Shown here piece after piece: positions 24,792-34,459 of a DNA stretch of 64,000 nt. Location of the stretch: contig NZ_RQRS01000003.1 of the NCBI RefSeq assembly GCF_004335085.1, positions 186,001 to 250,000 on the forward strand, in the 5' to 3' direction. The notes below the pieces were generated by a model. The model was given only the letters and a program-made list of their open reading frames with translations. It was not told the origin of the DNA and made no database searches. Both the position numbers and the translations under genes were made by a program. Origin of the DNA: Pedobacter nototheniae. GTDB lineage: Bacteria > Bacteroidota > Bacteroidia > Sphingobacteriales > Sphingobacteriaceae. Positions within the stretch are counted from its first letter, which is position 1. Each line of letters starts with the position of its first letter.

Positions 24792-26768
24792 TTAATATTT
24801 AAGAAGCTTATCAACACTTGCTGTTAGCCGGGCTTTAGCTAAAAAGTCATCCTCCAATATTTTACTCATTGGTATGGCGGTATCCAAACTTGCACATCGA
24901 ATAACCGGTGCATCCAAATATTGAAAGCAATGTTCAGCAATCCAGGCAGATATTTCTGCTCCGAAGCCATTTGTTAGGGTATCTTCATGTAGTATTAAAA
25001 CCCTGCCTGTTTGTTTAACGGCATTAAGAACAGTTTCTTTATCCCAGGGCTGCAATGTGCGTAAATCAATGATGGTAGCACCACTTTGAGGGTTGTTTTT
25101 GAGGTAATCAAGTGCCCAATGCACACCCAAACCATAAGTAATTATGGCAAATTTACTCCCATTGGCAAGCACTGCAGCCTTGCCAATTTCTGTGGTGAAA
25201 TAACCATCAGGTACCGAGGTAGTTAAACTTCTGTATAAATATTTATGTTCGAAATATAAAACCGGATTAGGGTCTTCAATTGCTGCAAGAAGTAAGCCTT
25301 TAGCATCTTCAGGAAAGGCTGGATATACAATTTTAAGTCCTGGCGTTTTGGTAAACCATGCCTCATTGCTTTGCGAATGAAATGGCCCCGCACCAGTGCC
25401 TGCACCTGTAGGCATTCGAACTACAACATCAGCCTTTTCACCCCAACGATAATGTGTTTTAGCTAAATTATTTACAATTTGATTAAAGCCTACCGTTACA
25501 AAATCAGCAAACTGCATTTCTACAACAGCTTTATATCCATTGATAGAAAGGCCAAGGCCTGTACCCACAATAGCAGATTCGCAAATTGGTGTATTTCTTA
25601 CCCGCCCTTTACCATATTTTTGAGTAAAGCCATCGGTAATTTTAAAAGCACCACCATAATCGGCAATATCTTGCCCCATAATAACCAGGCTTGGGTATTT
25701 CTGCATCGCTAAATCCAATGCATCGGTTATGGCATCTAAGTATCGTTTTTCAGTTGTGGTAAATTCTGCTTCAACAATTTCCTGCTGATAGGGAAAATAC
25801 ATATCGCTTTCCTCTGTGAGCGAATTTACAGTTGGCTCTGGTTCGTTAAAAGCTTCCTCAACTTCTAGTTCTATTTCTGATTTAAACTGAGCCTTTAAAT
25901 TGTGTATAGCATCCGAATTTAGAATTCCTTCTTCAACTAAAAAGTTTTCATAATTTGATAAAGGATCTTTCTTCTCCCATTCGTCAAATAGTTCTTGCGG
26001 CACATATTTGGTTCCTGATGCTTCTTCGTGCCCACGCATTCTAAAGGTTAAGCACTCTAGCAATACAGGTCTTGGGTTTTTGCGAATATCTTTCGCAATG
26101 CGATCTATTGTATCGTAAACCTCTAAAATATTATTTCCATCTATTTGTACGCCCTCAATGCCATAACCAATAGCTTTATCAACCAGGTTTTTGCATTTAA
26201 ATTGCTCGTTTATGGGGGTGGATAAACCATATCCATTATTTTCGATCAGGAAAATTACGGGTAAATTCCAAACTGCAGCAACGTTTACCGCTTCGTGGAA
26301 ATCGCCTTCACTGGTGGCACCTTCTCCGGTAAAAACTAAGGTTGCATGTTGTTTTTTTGCCAAAACATCGGCAAGCGCTATTCCATCAGCCAATGCCATT
26401 TGAGGGCCAAGGTGAGAAATCATTCCAATAATTTTATGCTCTTGCGTACCGAAATGGAAGGAGCGATCTCTTCCTTTTGTAAAGCCAGTTAATTTGCCCT
26501 GCCATTGAGCCATTAATTTTTTCAGGGAAATATTACGGGAAGTAAAAACACCGAGGTTACGGTGCATTGGCAAAATATATTCTTCTGCCTGCATAGCCAT
26601 TGTACTCCCAACGGCAATAGCTTCTTGCCCAATACCCGAAAACCATTTCCCAATTCTGCCTTGACGCAACAATTTGAGCATTTTATCTTCAACCATTCTG
26701 GGATAAAGCAACTTTTTATAAATCTCTAATAAAAATTGGTCGTCTTTATCTTTACGGTTGAACTGCAT
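24792..26768 (-). CDS. 2-oxoacid dehydrogenase E1, fused alpha and beta subunits
   Basis: This is the thiamine diphosphate-dependent E1 of a 2-oxoacid dehydrogenase complex, with alpha (about 1-330) and beta (about 345-658) subunits in one 658-residue chain. The ThDP motif GEGATSEGDFHEAVN starts at 148 and ends at LIENN. The beta part has IMGQDIADYGGAFKITDGF, then RNTPICESAIVGTGLGLSING and MPTGAGTGAGPFHSQSNEAW. Branched-chain 2-oxoacids are the likely substrate, with pyruvate possible. The fusion is common in Bacteroidota and is not an assembly error. No E2 or E3 gene is nearby. A LutB-like gene lies 42 bases upstream. Confidence 0.92.
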   Translation of the reverse strand: MQFNRKDKDDQFLLEIYKKLLYPRMVEDKMLKLLRQGRIGKWFSGIGQEAIAVGSTMAMQAEEYILPMHRNLGVFTSRNISLKKLMAQWQGKLTGFTKGRDRSFHFGTQEHKIIGMISHLGPQMALADGIALADVLAKKQHATLVFTGEGATSEGDFHEAVNVAAVWNLPVIFLIENNGYGLSTPINEQFKCKNLVDKAIGYGIEGVQIDGNNILEVYDTIDRIAKDIRKNPRPVLLECLTFRMRGHEEASGTKYVPQELFDEWEKKDPLSNYENFLVEEGILNSDAIHNLKAQFKSEIELEVEEAFNEPEPTVNSLTEESDMYFPYQQEIVEAEFTTTEKRYLDAITDALDLAMQKYPSLVIMGQDIADYGGAFKITDGFTQKYGKGRVRNTPICESAIVGTGLGLSINGYKAVVEMQFADFVTVGFNQIVNNLAKTHYRWGEKADVVVRMPTGAGTGAGPFHSQSNEAWFTKTPGLKIVYPAFPEDAKGLLLAAIEDPNPVLYFEHKYLYRSLTTSVPDGYFTTEIGKAAVLANGSKFAIITYGLGVHWALDYLKNNPQSGATIIDLRTLQPWDKETVLNAVKQTGRVLILHEDTLTNGFGAEISAWIAEHCFQYLDAPVIRCASLDTAIPMSKILEDDFLAKARLTASVDKLLKY

Positions 26769-26810
26769 AAATTTGGTTATTTGGTTTTCGAATTAAAGTT
26801 AATAAACTTA

Positions 26811-28196
26811 TTATTCTTTACTCTTTTTAATTTCTTCCCATTGCTTAGCAAACGATTTATCGGCAACTTTTGGCATTTCACGATATTTACCCCAACTCTT
26901 TTTAAAGAAAGTTTTTAGCATGAAATTTTTAAACTTTCCACCGAAGAAATCCATCCATTTGCGTTTTTGCATCATTTTACTAAACATGCTCCAGCCAACT
27001 TCTTCAACTTTTCCATTTTCATGCGTTGCTGCCGCATCTCTACGGTTAAGCAATAACATTTTATGAATATCAATTTTAACAGGGCACACTTCTGAACATT
27101 TGCCGCATAAACTGGAAGCATAGCTTAAGTGTTTAAATTCTTCCATGCCCCTTAAATGTGGTGTAATGATAGAGCCAATTGGGCCGCTATAAGTTGTATT
27201 ATAGGTATGACCGCCAATATTTTTATAAACTGGGCAAGCGTTTAAACAAGCACCACAACGAATGCAGTAAAGCGCCTGGCGTTGTTCTTTTTGCGCTAAA
27301 AGATTTGTTCTGCCATTATCAAGCAAAACTACATACATTTCTTCAGGGCCATCGGTTTCATTTGGTTGCCGTGGGCCACTTAAAATAGTATTGTAAACGG
27401 TAAGGTTTTGTCCTGTTCCATGTGAGGCTAGTAAAGGCCAAAATAAATCCAGATCAGCCATAGAAGGAATAATCTTTTCTATACCAACAATAGCAATATG
27501 TATTTTAGGGAAAGTAGTACTTAAACGGGCGTTTCCTTCATTTTCTGTAAGGGCAATACTGCCAGTATCAGCTATTAAAAAGTTGCCCCCGCTAATGCCT
27601 ATATCCGCATTTAAATATTTATCTCGAAGTAATTCTCTGGCTTTTTGGGTAAGCTGCTCAGGAGTTGCATCCAGAGGAGTGCCAAATTTATCATGAAAAA
27701 GCTTGGCAATTTCTACAGCACTGAGGTGCATGGCAGGCGTTACAATATGATAGGGTGGTTGCCCTAATAATTGAACAATATATTCTCCTAAATCGCTTTC
27801 TAATGATTCTATTTGGTTGCTTTCAAGAAATTCGTTTAAATGAATTTCTTCGGTCGTCATGGATTTTGATTTGATAACCGTTTTACCATTATTTCTTTTG
27901 ATGATGTTCAGGATTTCACGTTGTGCTTCTTCAGCATCGTTTGCCCAAATCACTTTACCACCACGACGCTGAAAATTTGCTTCAAATTCTGGAAGAAACT
28001 TATCCAGATTTTCCATCACACGCCACTTAATCACATTTGCTTTCTTCTTTGATGCTTCCAGATTTTCAAATTTAGATAAGCCACGTTCTACGGCCGCATT
28101 ATATTTACCAATATTATAATTAATGGTTTTACGGTGAGGCAGATCGAAAGCTTTTTCATCAGATTTTTCTAAGAATTCATCGGCAGTCTTCATCAT
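26811..28196 (-). CDS. lutB: LutB/LldF-type iron-sulfur protein
   Basis: This is a 461-residue protein with an N-terminal LUD domain (about 70-300) and two ferredoxin-like cysteine clusters: CIRCGACLNACPVY and CGKCSEVCPVKIDIHKML. That is the architecture of LutB, the electron-transfer subunit of the LutABC L-lactate oxidation complex. lutA and lutC are not in the window, so a lactate role is inferred from family. ATG at 28196 and 28193 are adjacent. A perfect -7 box (28201-28208) ends four bases before 28196, which supports the first ATG and a leaderless transcript leading into the E1, PH and ade genes. Confidence 0.88.
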   Translation of the reverse strand: MMKTADEFLEKSDEKAFDLPHRKTINYNIGKYNAAVERGLSKFENLEASKKKANVIKWRVMENLDKFLPEFEANFQRRGGKVIWANDAEEAQREILNIIKRNNGKTVIKSKSMTTEEIHLNEFLESNQIESLESDLGEYIVQLLGQPPYHIVTPAMHLSAVEIAKLFHDKFGTPLDATPEQLTQKARELLRDKYLNADIGISGGNFLIADTGSIALTENEGNARLSTTFPKIHIAIVGIEKIIPSMADLDLFWPLLASHGTGQNLTVYNTILSGPRQPNETDGPEEMYVVLLDNGRTNLLAQKEQRQALYCIRCGACLNACPVYKNIGGHTYNTTYSGPIGSIITPHLRGMEEFKHLSYASSLCGKCSEVCPVKIDIHKMLLLNRRDAAATHENGKVEEVGWSMFSKMMQKRKWMDFFGGKFKNFMLKTFFKKSWGKYREMPKVADKSFAKQWEEIKKSKE

Positions 28197-28200
28197 ATTT

Positions 28201-28208
28201 CAAAGATA
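28201..28208 (-). promoter_or_regulatory. -7 box of lutB, four bases from the start codon
   Basis: On the minus strand TATCTTTG is followed by AAAT and the ATG at 28196. It is an exact TAnnTTTG match. Transcription should start at or next to the start codon. Confidence 0.6.
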
Positions 28209-28244
28209 GGAAAATCTTGTTCCAGCAAAAGTAATGTGCAGAAA

Positions 28245-28271
28245 AAAGCCCCGACATTTTGCCGGGGCTTT
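28245..28271 (-). terminator. Terminator of the M28 peptidase gene
   Basis: On the minus strand a perfect 9-bp GC-rich stem (AAAGCCCCG pairing with CGGGGCTTT, nine-base loop) is followed by a T-run. It lies 16 bases past the stop at 28287 and 37 bases before the lutB -7 box. Confidence 0.88.
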
Positions 28272-28286
28272 AATATTTTGACTTTA

Positions 28287-29924
28287 TTATTTTTTTGGAT
28301 TGCCTTTTCCGTCCATATCAACAACAGGGCGCTTTGGTCTGTTTGCCAATTCCCAAGCTGTATAATAGGTTAAATGGGCTCTTTTTGCTAAAAGTTGGAA
28401 ATTAATTTTGCTAATTTCATCTCCTGGTCTATGATAATCTTGTTGTAACATACCATCATAATAGAAAATAATCGGAATACCGTGCTTAGCAAAATTATAA
28501 TGATCCGAACGATAGTAAATACGTTCAGGATCTTTAGGATCATCGTATTTATAATCTAGTTTCATTTTGGTATATGTTGCATTTACCTGCTCACTTAACT
28601 TACCTAAATCACTGCTTAACATGTTAGAACCGATAGAGTAAATGTAATTTGCAGAATCTGGTTTACCTAAATATTCTTCACCAACACGGCCAATCATATC
28701 TGTATTTAAATCAGCAATGGTGTTTTCCAACGGGAATACAGGATGCTCTGAATACCAGTCAGAACCCCAAAGTCCTTTTTCTTCACCTACAACAGTCATA
28801 AATAAAATGCTGCGTTTAGGCCCTTTTCCAGCTTTTTTAGCATCCATAAATGCTTTAGCCATTAGTAAAACGCCTGTTGTACCAGATCCATCATCATCAG
28901 CACCATTGTTAATTTTATCTGGCCCTTCTACTTCAGGTGTAATCCCGATGTGATCATAGTGCCCCGTTAAGATTAAAACTTCTTTTTTAAGGATAGGATC
29001 ACTTCCTTCTAAGAAACCTAAAACATTTTCGCAACGTACTGGCAATTCTTTTTTCATTGCACTTGCAGAAACTGCAACACTAAGCGTTTGAGATGCTGGT
29101 TTTTTACTCTCTGTTATTTTGTTCTGTAAAGCATCAACTGAAGTGCCTGCGGCTTTTAAAATATCGTTTGCAGTAGCTGTAGAAATTAAAATTGTTGTAA
29201 AAGGTGTTTGCTTCTTCATGCGCTCAACCATTTCGGCTGATTTCATTACATTTTGACCTTTAGTGTAAGAAATCTTGCGATCTTCGGTCAAATTATCTAA
29301 TGTTGGGTCGATTAAAATTACTGCTTTAGCTTTATTTTGACTCAAATAAGCTAATTTTTTTGACCTAGCCATCATTAATGATCTTCTGTCATTTTTATCG
29401 CCGGCTTTTGGTAATGGATCTCCAACAGCAAAGATAAGGACAACTTTTCCTTCAACATTAATTCCATCGAAGTCGTTATACCCATCTTTTGATAAACCAT
29501 AACCTGCAAATACGATATCATCGCTACTAAATGTGAAACCATTTATACCAACAGAATTTGTCGGAATAACAAAGTCTTTATAAGCTTCTTTTGGTTGACC
29601 GTTTATGGTTAACATGCTTTCGGAAACTGCATAATTAACAAGGTCAATTTTTTGAAAATAGTCGCCGTCTACAGGTCCTTTTAAACCTATTGATTTAAAA
29701 TAGTTTTTAATGTAATCTGCTGCCATCCAAGCACCTTTGGTACCTGTTTCGCGACCTTCGTATTCATCAGATGCCAATACGGAAAGGTGGTTATAAGCAG
29801 ATTTTGGATTAATAGCCTGACCAAATTTAATTGCATCCTTATTGGGAGCAAGTGGTTTAATTTGGGCAAAGCAACCCAAGCTCAAAACAGAAGCTAAGCT
29901 GATTGTTAAAATTTTTTTATTCAT
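28287..29924 (-). CDS. Exported M28-family metallopeptidase with PA domain
   Basis: This is a 545-residue aminopeptidase-like protein. The signal peptide ends near residue 18-21 (SLGCFAQ); Cys18 could be lipidated, or cleavage may follow the Ala. A PA insert is likely at about 130-260. The zinc-binding M28 core has LTGHYDHIG, NNGADDDGSGTTG, TVVGEEKGLWGS, DLNTDMIGRVG and a late YRSDHYNFAKHGIP, giving the five expected ligands (His, Asp, Glu, Asp, His). It should act in the periplasm or at the surface on peptides. It follows rpiB by 30 bases and has its own terminator. Confidence 0.9.
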   Translation of the reverse strand: MNKKILTISLASVLSLGCFAQIKPLAPNKDAIKFGQAINPKSAYNHLSVLASDEYEGRETGTKGAWMAADYIKNYFKSIGLKGPVDGDYFQKIDLVNYAVSESMLTINGQPKEAYKDFVIPTNSVGINGFTFSSDDIVFAGYGLSKDGYNDFDGINVEGKVVLIFAVGDPLPKAGDKNDRRSLMMARSKKLAYLSQNKAKAVILIDPTLDNLTEDRKISYTKGQNVMKSAEMVERMKKQTPFTTILISTATANDILKAAGTSVDALQNKITESKKPASQTLSVAVSASAMKKELPVRCENVLGFLEGSDPILKKEVLILTGHYDHIGITPEVEGPDKINNGADDDGSGTTGVLLMAKAFMDAKKAGKGPKRSILFMTVVGEEKGLWGSDWYSEHPVFPLENTIADLNTDMIGRVGEEYLGKPDSANYIYSIGSNMLSSDLGKLSEQVNATYTKMKLDYKYDDPKDPERIYYRSDHYNFAKHGIPIIFYYDGMLQQDYHRPGDEISKINFQLLAKRAHLTYYTAWELANRPKRPVVDMDGKGNPKK

Positions 29925-29954
29925 ATTTTGGTTAATAAGTTGGTTGTTTAGCCT

Positions 29955-30392
29955 TTAGCAAGATATTTTTTCAACCCTGTTTTGATGACGGCCACCTTCA
30001 AAGTCAGTATTTAGAAAGGTTGTTGTCATTTCTTTTGCAAGTTCTTCTGATACGAATCTGGCTGGAATACATAAAACATTAGCATCATTATGTTTGCGCA
30101 CAAGCGATGCAACTTCATTTTCCCAGCAAAGCGCTGCCCTAATTTTCTGATGTTTGTTGGCAGTAATGGCTACACCATTTGCTGAGCCACAAATTAAAAT
30201 ACCGTAATCAAATTCTCCACTTTCTACTGCCGAAGCAACAGGGTGTGCAAAATCTGGATAATCTACAGAATCAGCAGAGTGGGTACCAAAATCCTTAACC
30301 TCATATTGATTGAGGAAATTTTTTAGTACTTCTTTGTATTCAAAACCCGCATGATCAGCGCCAATAGCAATTTTTATCTTTGTATCAGACAT
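29955..30392 (-). CDS. rpiB: Ribose-5-phosphate isomerase B
   Basis: This enzyme interconverts ribose 5-phosphate and ribulose 5-phosphate in the pentose phosphate pathway. It is a 145-residue RpiB with GADHAGFEYKE at the N terminus, the catalytic-Cys loop ILICGSANGVAITANK, and HNDANVLCIPARFV. All expected residues are present. TAAATTTG lies exactly four bases before the ATG at 30392, so it may be transcribed from its own leaderless start, despite following tatC by 46 bases. Confidence 0.94.
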   Translation of the reverse strand: MSDTKIKIAIGADHAGFEYKEVLKNFLNQYEVKDFGTHSADSVDYPDFAHPVASAVESGEFDYGILICGSANGVAITANKHQKIRAALCWENEVASLVRKHNDANVLCIPARFVSEELAKEMTTTFLNTDFEGGRHQNRVEKISC

Positions 30393-30396
30393 TATT

Positions 30397-30404
30397 CAAA
30401 TTTA
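30397..30404 (-). promoter_or_regulatory. -7 box of rpiB, four bases from the start codon
   Basis: On the minus strand TAAATTTG is followed by AATA and the ATG at 30392. It matches TAnnTTTG exactly. Confidence 0.5.
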
Positions 30405-30438
30405 TATAGAATTATGAAATGTATTCGTAATGTTTTTG

Positions 30439-31323
30439 TTAGTTAGCATAGAAAGCTTTTTCTTCTTTTTTCTTTTTACGCTCAATATAAGCCGAAACAA
30501 AAATACTTAGCTCGTATAATAAAAATAGTGGTGCCGCTACGGTCAACATTGTTAAAATATCCGGTGTTGGCGTTACAATTGCTGCAATAATCAGGATAAT
30601 TACAGTAGCATATCTTCTGCTCGACCTCATAAATTTAGGCGTCATTAATCCCAATTTTGAGAGAATGTAAATAATAATCGGAAGCTCGAAAATTATACCA
30701 GTGCCCAGAGTTAGCGTAGCAATAGACGATACATAAGAATCAATTGTAAATGTATTTTTGATTTCACTACTCACAGTATATCCAGTTAAGAAATTAACCG
30801 ATAATGCACAGATAATAAAATAGCCAAATACAATACCGATCATGAATAAAAGTGATGCGAAAAACACGAAGCCACTAGCCGATTTGCGTTCTTTTTCGTG
30901 TAATGCCGGTTTAATAAAGCGCCAGATTTCCCAAAGCAAATACGGAAAACCAAGTACAATACCAGTCATAACACAAACATTAAGCTGGAGATTAAACTGA
31001 CCCGCCATTTCGGTGTTGATAATTTCGCCATTAATTTTGGTAATACACATGTCTTTACCAAGAGAAGGGAAATGTTCGGCCAGTTTGCACATCATTCTGT
31101 AAGTCCAGAAATCAGGCTTTTTAGGTCCAAAAATTACTTTATCCAATAATTCCTCATTGAAATAAAAAGCAATGCCTGTAAAAACAGCTATGGCTAGTGC
31201 TGATCTAATTAAATGTTTACGTAAAACATCAAGGTGATCAAAAAAGGACATTTCGGCCTCTAGTGTTGTCCCTTTATTGGCTACGCTCTTGATTAGGGAT
31301 CTTTTTTCGTTGGTGTCGCTCAT
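30439..31323 (-). CDS. tatC: Twin-arginine translocase subunit TatC
   Basis: TatC is the inner-membrane receptor for folded proteins with twin-arginine signals. The 294-residue protein has the N-terminal signature MSFFDHLDVLRKHLIRSA just before the first membrane helix, six predicted helices, and the typical LWEIWRFIKPALHEKERK loop. An insert of about 40 residues with two Cys (TYRMMCKLAEHFPSLGKDMC) between helices 1 and 2 is larger than in E. coli. No tatA is nearby. The promoter overlaps the accC terminator just upstream. Confidence 0.93.
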   Translation of the reverse strand: MSDTNEKRSLIKSVANKGTTLEAEMSFFDHLDVLRKHLIRSALAIAVFTGIAFYFNEELLDKVIFGPKKPDFWTYRMMCKLAEHFPSLGKDMCITKINGEIINTEMAGQFNLQLNVCVMTGIVLGFPYLLWEIWRFIKPALHEKERKSASGFVFFASLLFMIGIVFGYFIICALSVNFLTGYTVSSEIKNTFTIDSYVSSIATLTLGTGIIFELPIIIYILSKLGLMTPKFMRSSRRYATVIILIIAAIVTPTPDILTMLTVAAPLFLLYELSIFVSAYIERKKKKEEKAFYAN

Positions 31324-31331
31324 GTTGAAAA

Positions 31332-31339
31332 CAAAAATA
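31332..31339 (-). promoter_or_regulatory. -7 box of tatC, overlapping the accC terminator
   Basis: On the minus strand TATTTTTG ends eight bases before the tatC ATG at 31323. Its first five bases are also the end of the accC terminator stem and the rest its T-run. Confidence 0.5.
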
Positions 31340-31366
31340 CCATTCTAAATGAATAGAATGGTATTT
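31335..31366 (-). terminator. Terminator of the fatty-acid operon (accC)
   Basis: A perfect 13-bp stem, AAATACCATTCTA pairing with TAGAATGGTATTT, has a six-base loop. On the minus strand it is followed by TTGTTTTC. It lies 28 bases past the accC stop. The stem is AT-rich, so efficiency may be moderate. Confidence 0.7.
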
Positions 31367-31393
31367 ACGTGTTAAATATAGAAATAGTTTATA

Positions 31394-32734
31394 TTATTCT
31401 GATAAAACAAATGTTTCCATAAATTTAGTGGTAAAATTACCTGCTCTAAAATTAGGATCTTTCATCAATTGTAAGTGAAAAGGAATAGTTGTTTTAACAC
31501 CCTCAATTACAAATTCGCCTAAAGCACGCTCCATTGTACAAATTGCCTCTTCGCGGGTTTGAGCCACACAAATTAATTTTGCAATCATACTATCATAGTT
31601 AGATGGGATTTGATAACCAGCATAAACATGCGTGTCAACCCTTACACCATGACCACCTGGAGAGTGGAAATTAGTAATTTTTCCTGGCGATGGGCGGAAG
31701 TTATTAAATGGATCTTCTGCATTAATACGGCACTCGATAGCATGCATATCAGGGAAATAATTTTTTCCTGAAATTGGAATACCAGCAGCCACTTTAATTT
31801 GTTCTTTAATTAAATCGAAGTTAATTACTTCTTCTGTAACTGGATGCTCTACCTGAATACGGGTATTCATTTCCATAAAGTAGAAGTTACGGTGTTTATC
31901 AACCAAAAATTCGATTGTTCCGGCACCTTCGTAATTTACAGCCATTGCACCTTTAATCGCAGCTTCGCCCATTCTTACACGTAATTCATCAGTCATAAAA
32001 GGAGAAGGAGATTCTTCTACCAATTTTTGGTGACGACGTTGAATAGAGCAATCACGCTCAGAAAGGTGACAAGCTTTGCCAAACTGATCTCCAATAATCT
32101 GAATTTCAATGTGACGTGGATCTTCGATATATTTTTCTAAATAAAGACCATCATTACCAAATGCTGCTCCAGATTCCTGACGGGCACTATCCCAAGCATT
32201 TTCAAAATCTTCATCTTTCCAAACAACACGCATACCACGACCACCACCACCAGCAGTAGCTTTAAGTATAACTGGGTAACCCATTTCATTTGCAATGGCA
32301 ATACCTTCTTTAACGCTGGTTAATAAACCTTCAGAACCTGGAATTGTTGGTACACCAGCAATTTTCATGGTTTCTTTTGCCGAAGCTTTATCACCCATAC
32401 CATTAATCTGTTCAGGTGTAGCACCAATAAATTTGATGTTATACTCACGGCAAATATTAGAAAACTTAGCATTTTCTGATAAAAATCCGTAACCAGGATG
32501 GATGGCATCGGCGTTTGTTAATTCGGCAGCCGAAATAATATTTGGGATATTTAAATAAGAATCTTTACTAGGTGGGGGACCAATACAAACCGCTTCATCA
32601 GCGAAACGTACGTGTAAACTCTCACGATCTGCGGTAGAGTAAACAGCAACCGTTTTGATGCCCATTTCCTTACAGGTACGGATGATACGCAAAGCGATTT
32701 CGCCCCTGTTGGCAATTAGTATTTTTTTAAACAT
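31394..32734 (-). CDS. accC: Acetyl-CoA carboxylase, biotin carboxylase subunit
   Basis: AccC carboxylates the biotin on AccB using ATP and bicarbonate, starting malonyl-CoA synthesis. The 446-residue protein begins [20 protein letters not shown] and has [14 protein letters not shown], the ATP-grasp glycine-rich loop [28 protein letters not shown] and the active-site [19 protein letters not shown]. All are intact. It follows accB after 138 bases that contain a palindromic repeat, and ends at its own terminator. Confidence 0.96.
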   Translation of the reverse strand: MFKKILIANRGEIALRIIRTCKEMGIKTVAVYSTADRESLHVRFADEAVCIGPPPSKDSYLNIPNIISAAELTNADAIHPGYGFLSENAKFSNICREYNIKFIGATPEQINGMGDKASAKETMKIAGVPTIPGSEGLLTSVKEGIAIANEMGYPVILKATAGGGGRGMRVVWKDEDFENAWDSARQESGAAFGNDGLYLEKYIEDPRHIEIQIIGDQFGKACHLSERDCSIQRRHQKLVEESPSPFMTDELRVRMGEAAIKGAMAVNYEGAGTIEFLVDKHRNFYFMEMNTRIQVEHPVTEEVINFDLIKEQIKVAAGIPISGKNYFPDMHAIECRINAEDPFNNFRPSPGKITNFHSPGGHGVRVDTHVYAGYQIPSNYDSMIAKLICVAQTREEAICTMERALGEFVIEGVKTTIPFHLQLMKDPNFRAGNFTTKFMETFVLSE

Positions 32735-32773
32735 AATTTTCCTTTTTCGTCAGTCTTTCTTAAAAGTACTATC

Positions 32774-32841
32774 GTCATGCTGAAACTTCAGCATCTAAAT
32801 GATTTTAAAAAAATGAGACCCTGAAACAAGTTCAGGGTGAC
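32774..32841. repeat. Double-hairpin palindromic repeat between accB and accC
   Basis: The left part GTCATGCTGAAACTTCAGCA forms one hairpin and the right part CCCTGAAACAAGTTCAGGG another; the two halves are also roughly complementary (GTCA...TGAC at the ends). A second copy with different inner bases is at 40844-40907. It sits inside the accB-accC intercistronic gap and may affect mRNA stability. Confidence 0.8.
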
Positions 32842-32872
32842 GCAAATAATAGTAGAAAGTTTTCGCTAATAA

Positions 32873-33349
32873 TTAAATAGGTTCTACTAAAAATAATGGT
32901 TGATCGTATTCAACTGGAGAAGCATTTTCTACCAATATTTTAACAATACGGCCAGAAACTTCACTTTCAATCTCGTTAAATAACTTCATCGCTTCGATGA
33001 TACAAACCACTTTACCAGTGCTTACTTCATCACCTACATTAACAAACATTGGTTTATCAGGGCTTGATGAACGATAAAAAGTACCAATCATTGGCGACTT
33101 AATAGTAATGTATTTTGAAGTATCTTCTGCAGCAGGTACTACTGGAGTTGCGGCAATTGGTGCAGTAGGAGCTGTAGCTACCGGTGCTGCTGCCTGAACA
33201 AGTGGTGCTTGCGGAATAGTTGCATGCACAACTGTTGGTGCCTGGTTTGTTTTAATGGTGATTTTGAAGTCTTCTTGCTCAATCGCAACTTCGTTTACAC
33301 CAGAACGTGAAACAAATTTAATCAGTTCCTGTATTTGTTTGATATCCAT
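32873..33349 (-). CDS. accB: Biotin carboxyl carrier protein
   Basis: AccB carries carboxybiotin between the two catalytic subunits of acetyl-CoA carboxylase. The 158-residue protein has an N-terminal helix-strand region, an Ala/Pro/Val-rich linker (about 38-75) and a C-terminal biotinyl domain. The biotinylated lysine is Lys122 in [11 protein letters not shown]. The thumb motif [20 protein letters not shown] is present. It is followed by accC and preceded by fabH on the same strand. Confidence 0.95.
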   Translation of the reverse strand: MDIKQIQELIKFVSRSGVNEVAIEQEDFKITIKTNQAPTVVHATIPQAPLVQAAAPVATAPTAPIAATPVVPAAEDTSKYITIKSPMIGTFYRSSSPDKPMFVNVGDEVSTGKVVCIIEAMKLFNEIESEVSGRIVKILVENASPVEYDQPLFLVEPI

Positions 33350-33441
33350 TTTTTAATCGTTGTTATGTAAAAAATAGTGTATAAATGAATTAACTAAGTT
33401 ATACTTTTTTTGTTTTAAATTAATATAGTTTAGTCTAAAGA

Positions 33442-34440
33442 CTAGTTGCTATCGTAAGCCCATTTAAGATAAATTGATCCCCATGTAAAACCTCCACCGA
33501 AGGCTGCAAGAACAATATTATCTCCTTTTTTCAACTGGCTTTCCCATTCCCATAAGCATAGTGGTATGGTTCCGTTAGTTGTATTTCCGTAACGTTCAAT
33601 GTTAATCATTACCTTATCGGTACCTACGCCCATACGGTTGGCAGTTGCATCAATAATACGTTTATTTGCTTGGTGAGGCACTAACCATGCAATATCATCA
33701 GCAGTTAAGCTGTTTCTATCCATAATTTCTGCAGCAACATCAGCCATATTGGTTACTGCAAATTTAAATACAGTTGGTCCTTCCTGGTGTGCATAATGTT
33801 CGCGTGCATCAATAGTTTCGTGCGTTGCAGGTTTAACTGAACCTCCAGCTTTCATACCTAAGAAATCTCTTCCGGCACCATCAGTTCTAAGAATAGAATC
33901 CATAATACCTAAACCTTCTTCATTAGGCTCAAGCAAGGCGCAGCCACAACCATCACCAAAAATAATACAAGTAGTGCGGTCTTCGTAATTAATAATTGAT
34001 GACATTTTATCGCCACCAACAACTAATACCTTTTTGTGCCTACCCGATTCAATAAATGATGCACCCGTAGAAAGACCAAATATAAAGCCCGAACAAGCCG
34101 CTTGTAAATCATAACCCCAAGCATTTTTAGCACCAATTTTATCAGCTAAAACATTTGCCGTTGCCGGAAAAGTAAAGTCGGGTGTGGTGGTGCAAAAAAT
34201 AATCAATTCAATTTCTTCTGCAGAAATACCTCGCTTTTTAAGTAATCCATTTACGGCATGAACAGCCATATCAGATGTACCTAAACCTTCGCCTTTTAAG
34301 ATTCTACGCTCTTTGATCCCGGTTCGGCTGGTAATCCATTCATCTGAAGTTTCAACCATGGTTTCTAACTCTGCATTTGTTAATACATAGTCGGGGACAT
34401 AACCATTAACTGCTGTTATAGCAGCGTGAATTTTACTCAT
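33442..34440 (-). CDS. fabH: Beta-ketoacyl-ACP synthase III
   Basis: FabH condenses acetyl- (or branched) CoA with malonyl-ACP to start fatty acid synthesis. The 332-residue protein has the catalytic triad Cys116 ([13 protein letters not shown]), His in [11 protein letters not shown] and Asn in [10 protein letters not shown]. The N-terminal [17 protein letters not shown] is also typical. It lies 19 bases after plsX, the usual order. A second KAS III at 41374-42420 shares these motifs but is only moderately similar. Confidence 0.94.
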   Translation of the reverse strand: MSKIHAAITAVNGYVPDYVLTNAELETMVETSDEWITSRTGIKERRILKGEGLGTSDMAVHAVNGLLKKRGISAEEIELIIFCTTTPDFTFPATANVLADKIGAKNAWGYDLQAACSGFIFGLSTGASFIESGRHKKVLVVGGDKMSSIINYEDRTTCIIFGDGCGCALLEPNEEGLGIMDSILRTDGAGRDFLGMKAGGSVKPATHETIDAREHYAHQEGPTVFKFAVTNMADVAAEIMDRNSLTADDIAWLVPHQANKRIIDATANRMGVGTDKVMINIERYGNTTNGTIPLCLWEWESQLKKGDNIVLAAFGGGFTWGSIYLKWAYDSN

Positions 34441-34459
34441 TTTAAAATAAATTTGATAA

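Noticed and set aside
24792..26768. E1 alpha/beta fusion as an assembly error
   Set aside because: Fused E1 subunits are common in Bacteroidota, and both halves and the linker are intact.
28287..29869. Second frame inside the M28 gene start region as a separate peptide
   Set aside because: It overlaps the signal peptide and PA region in another frame and has no start context.
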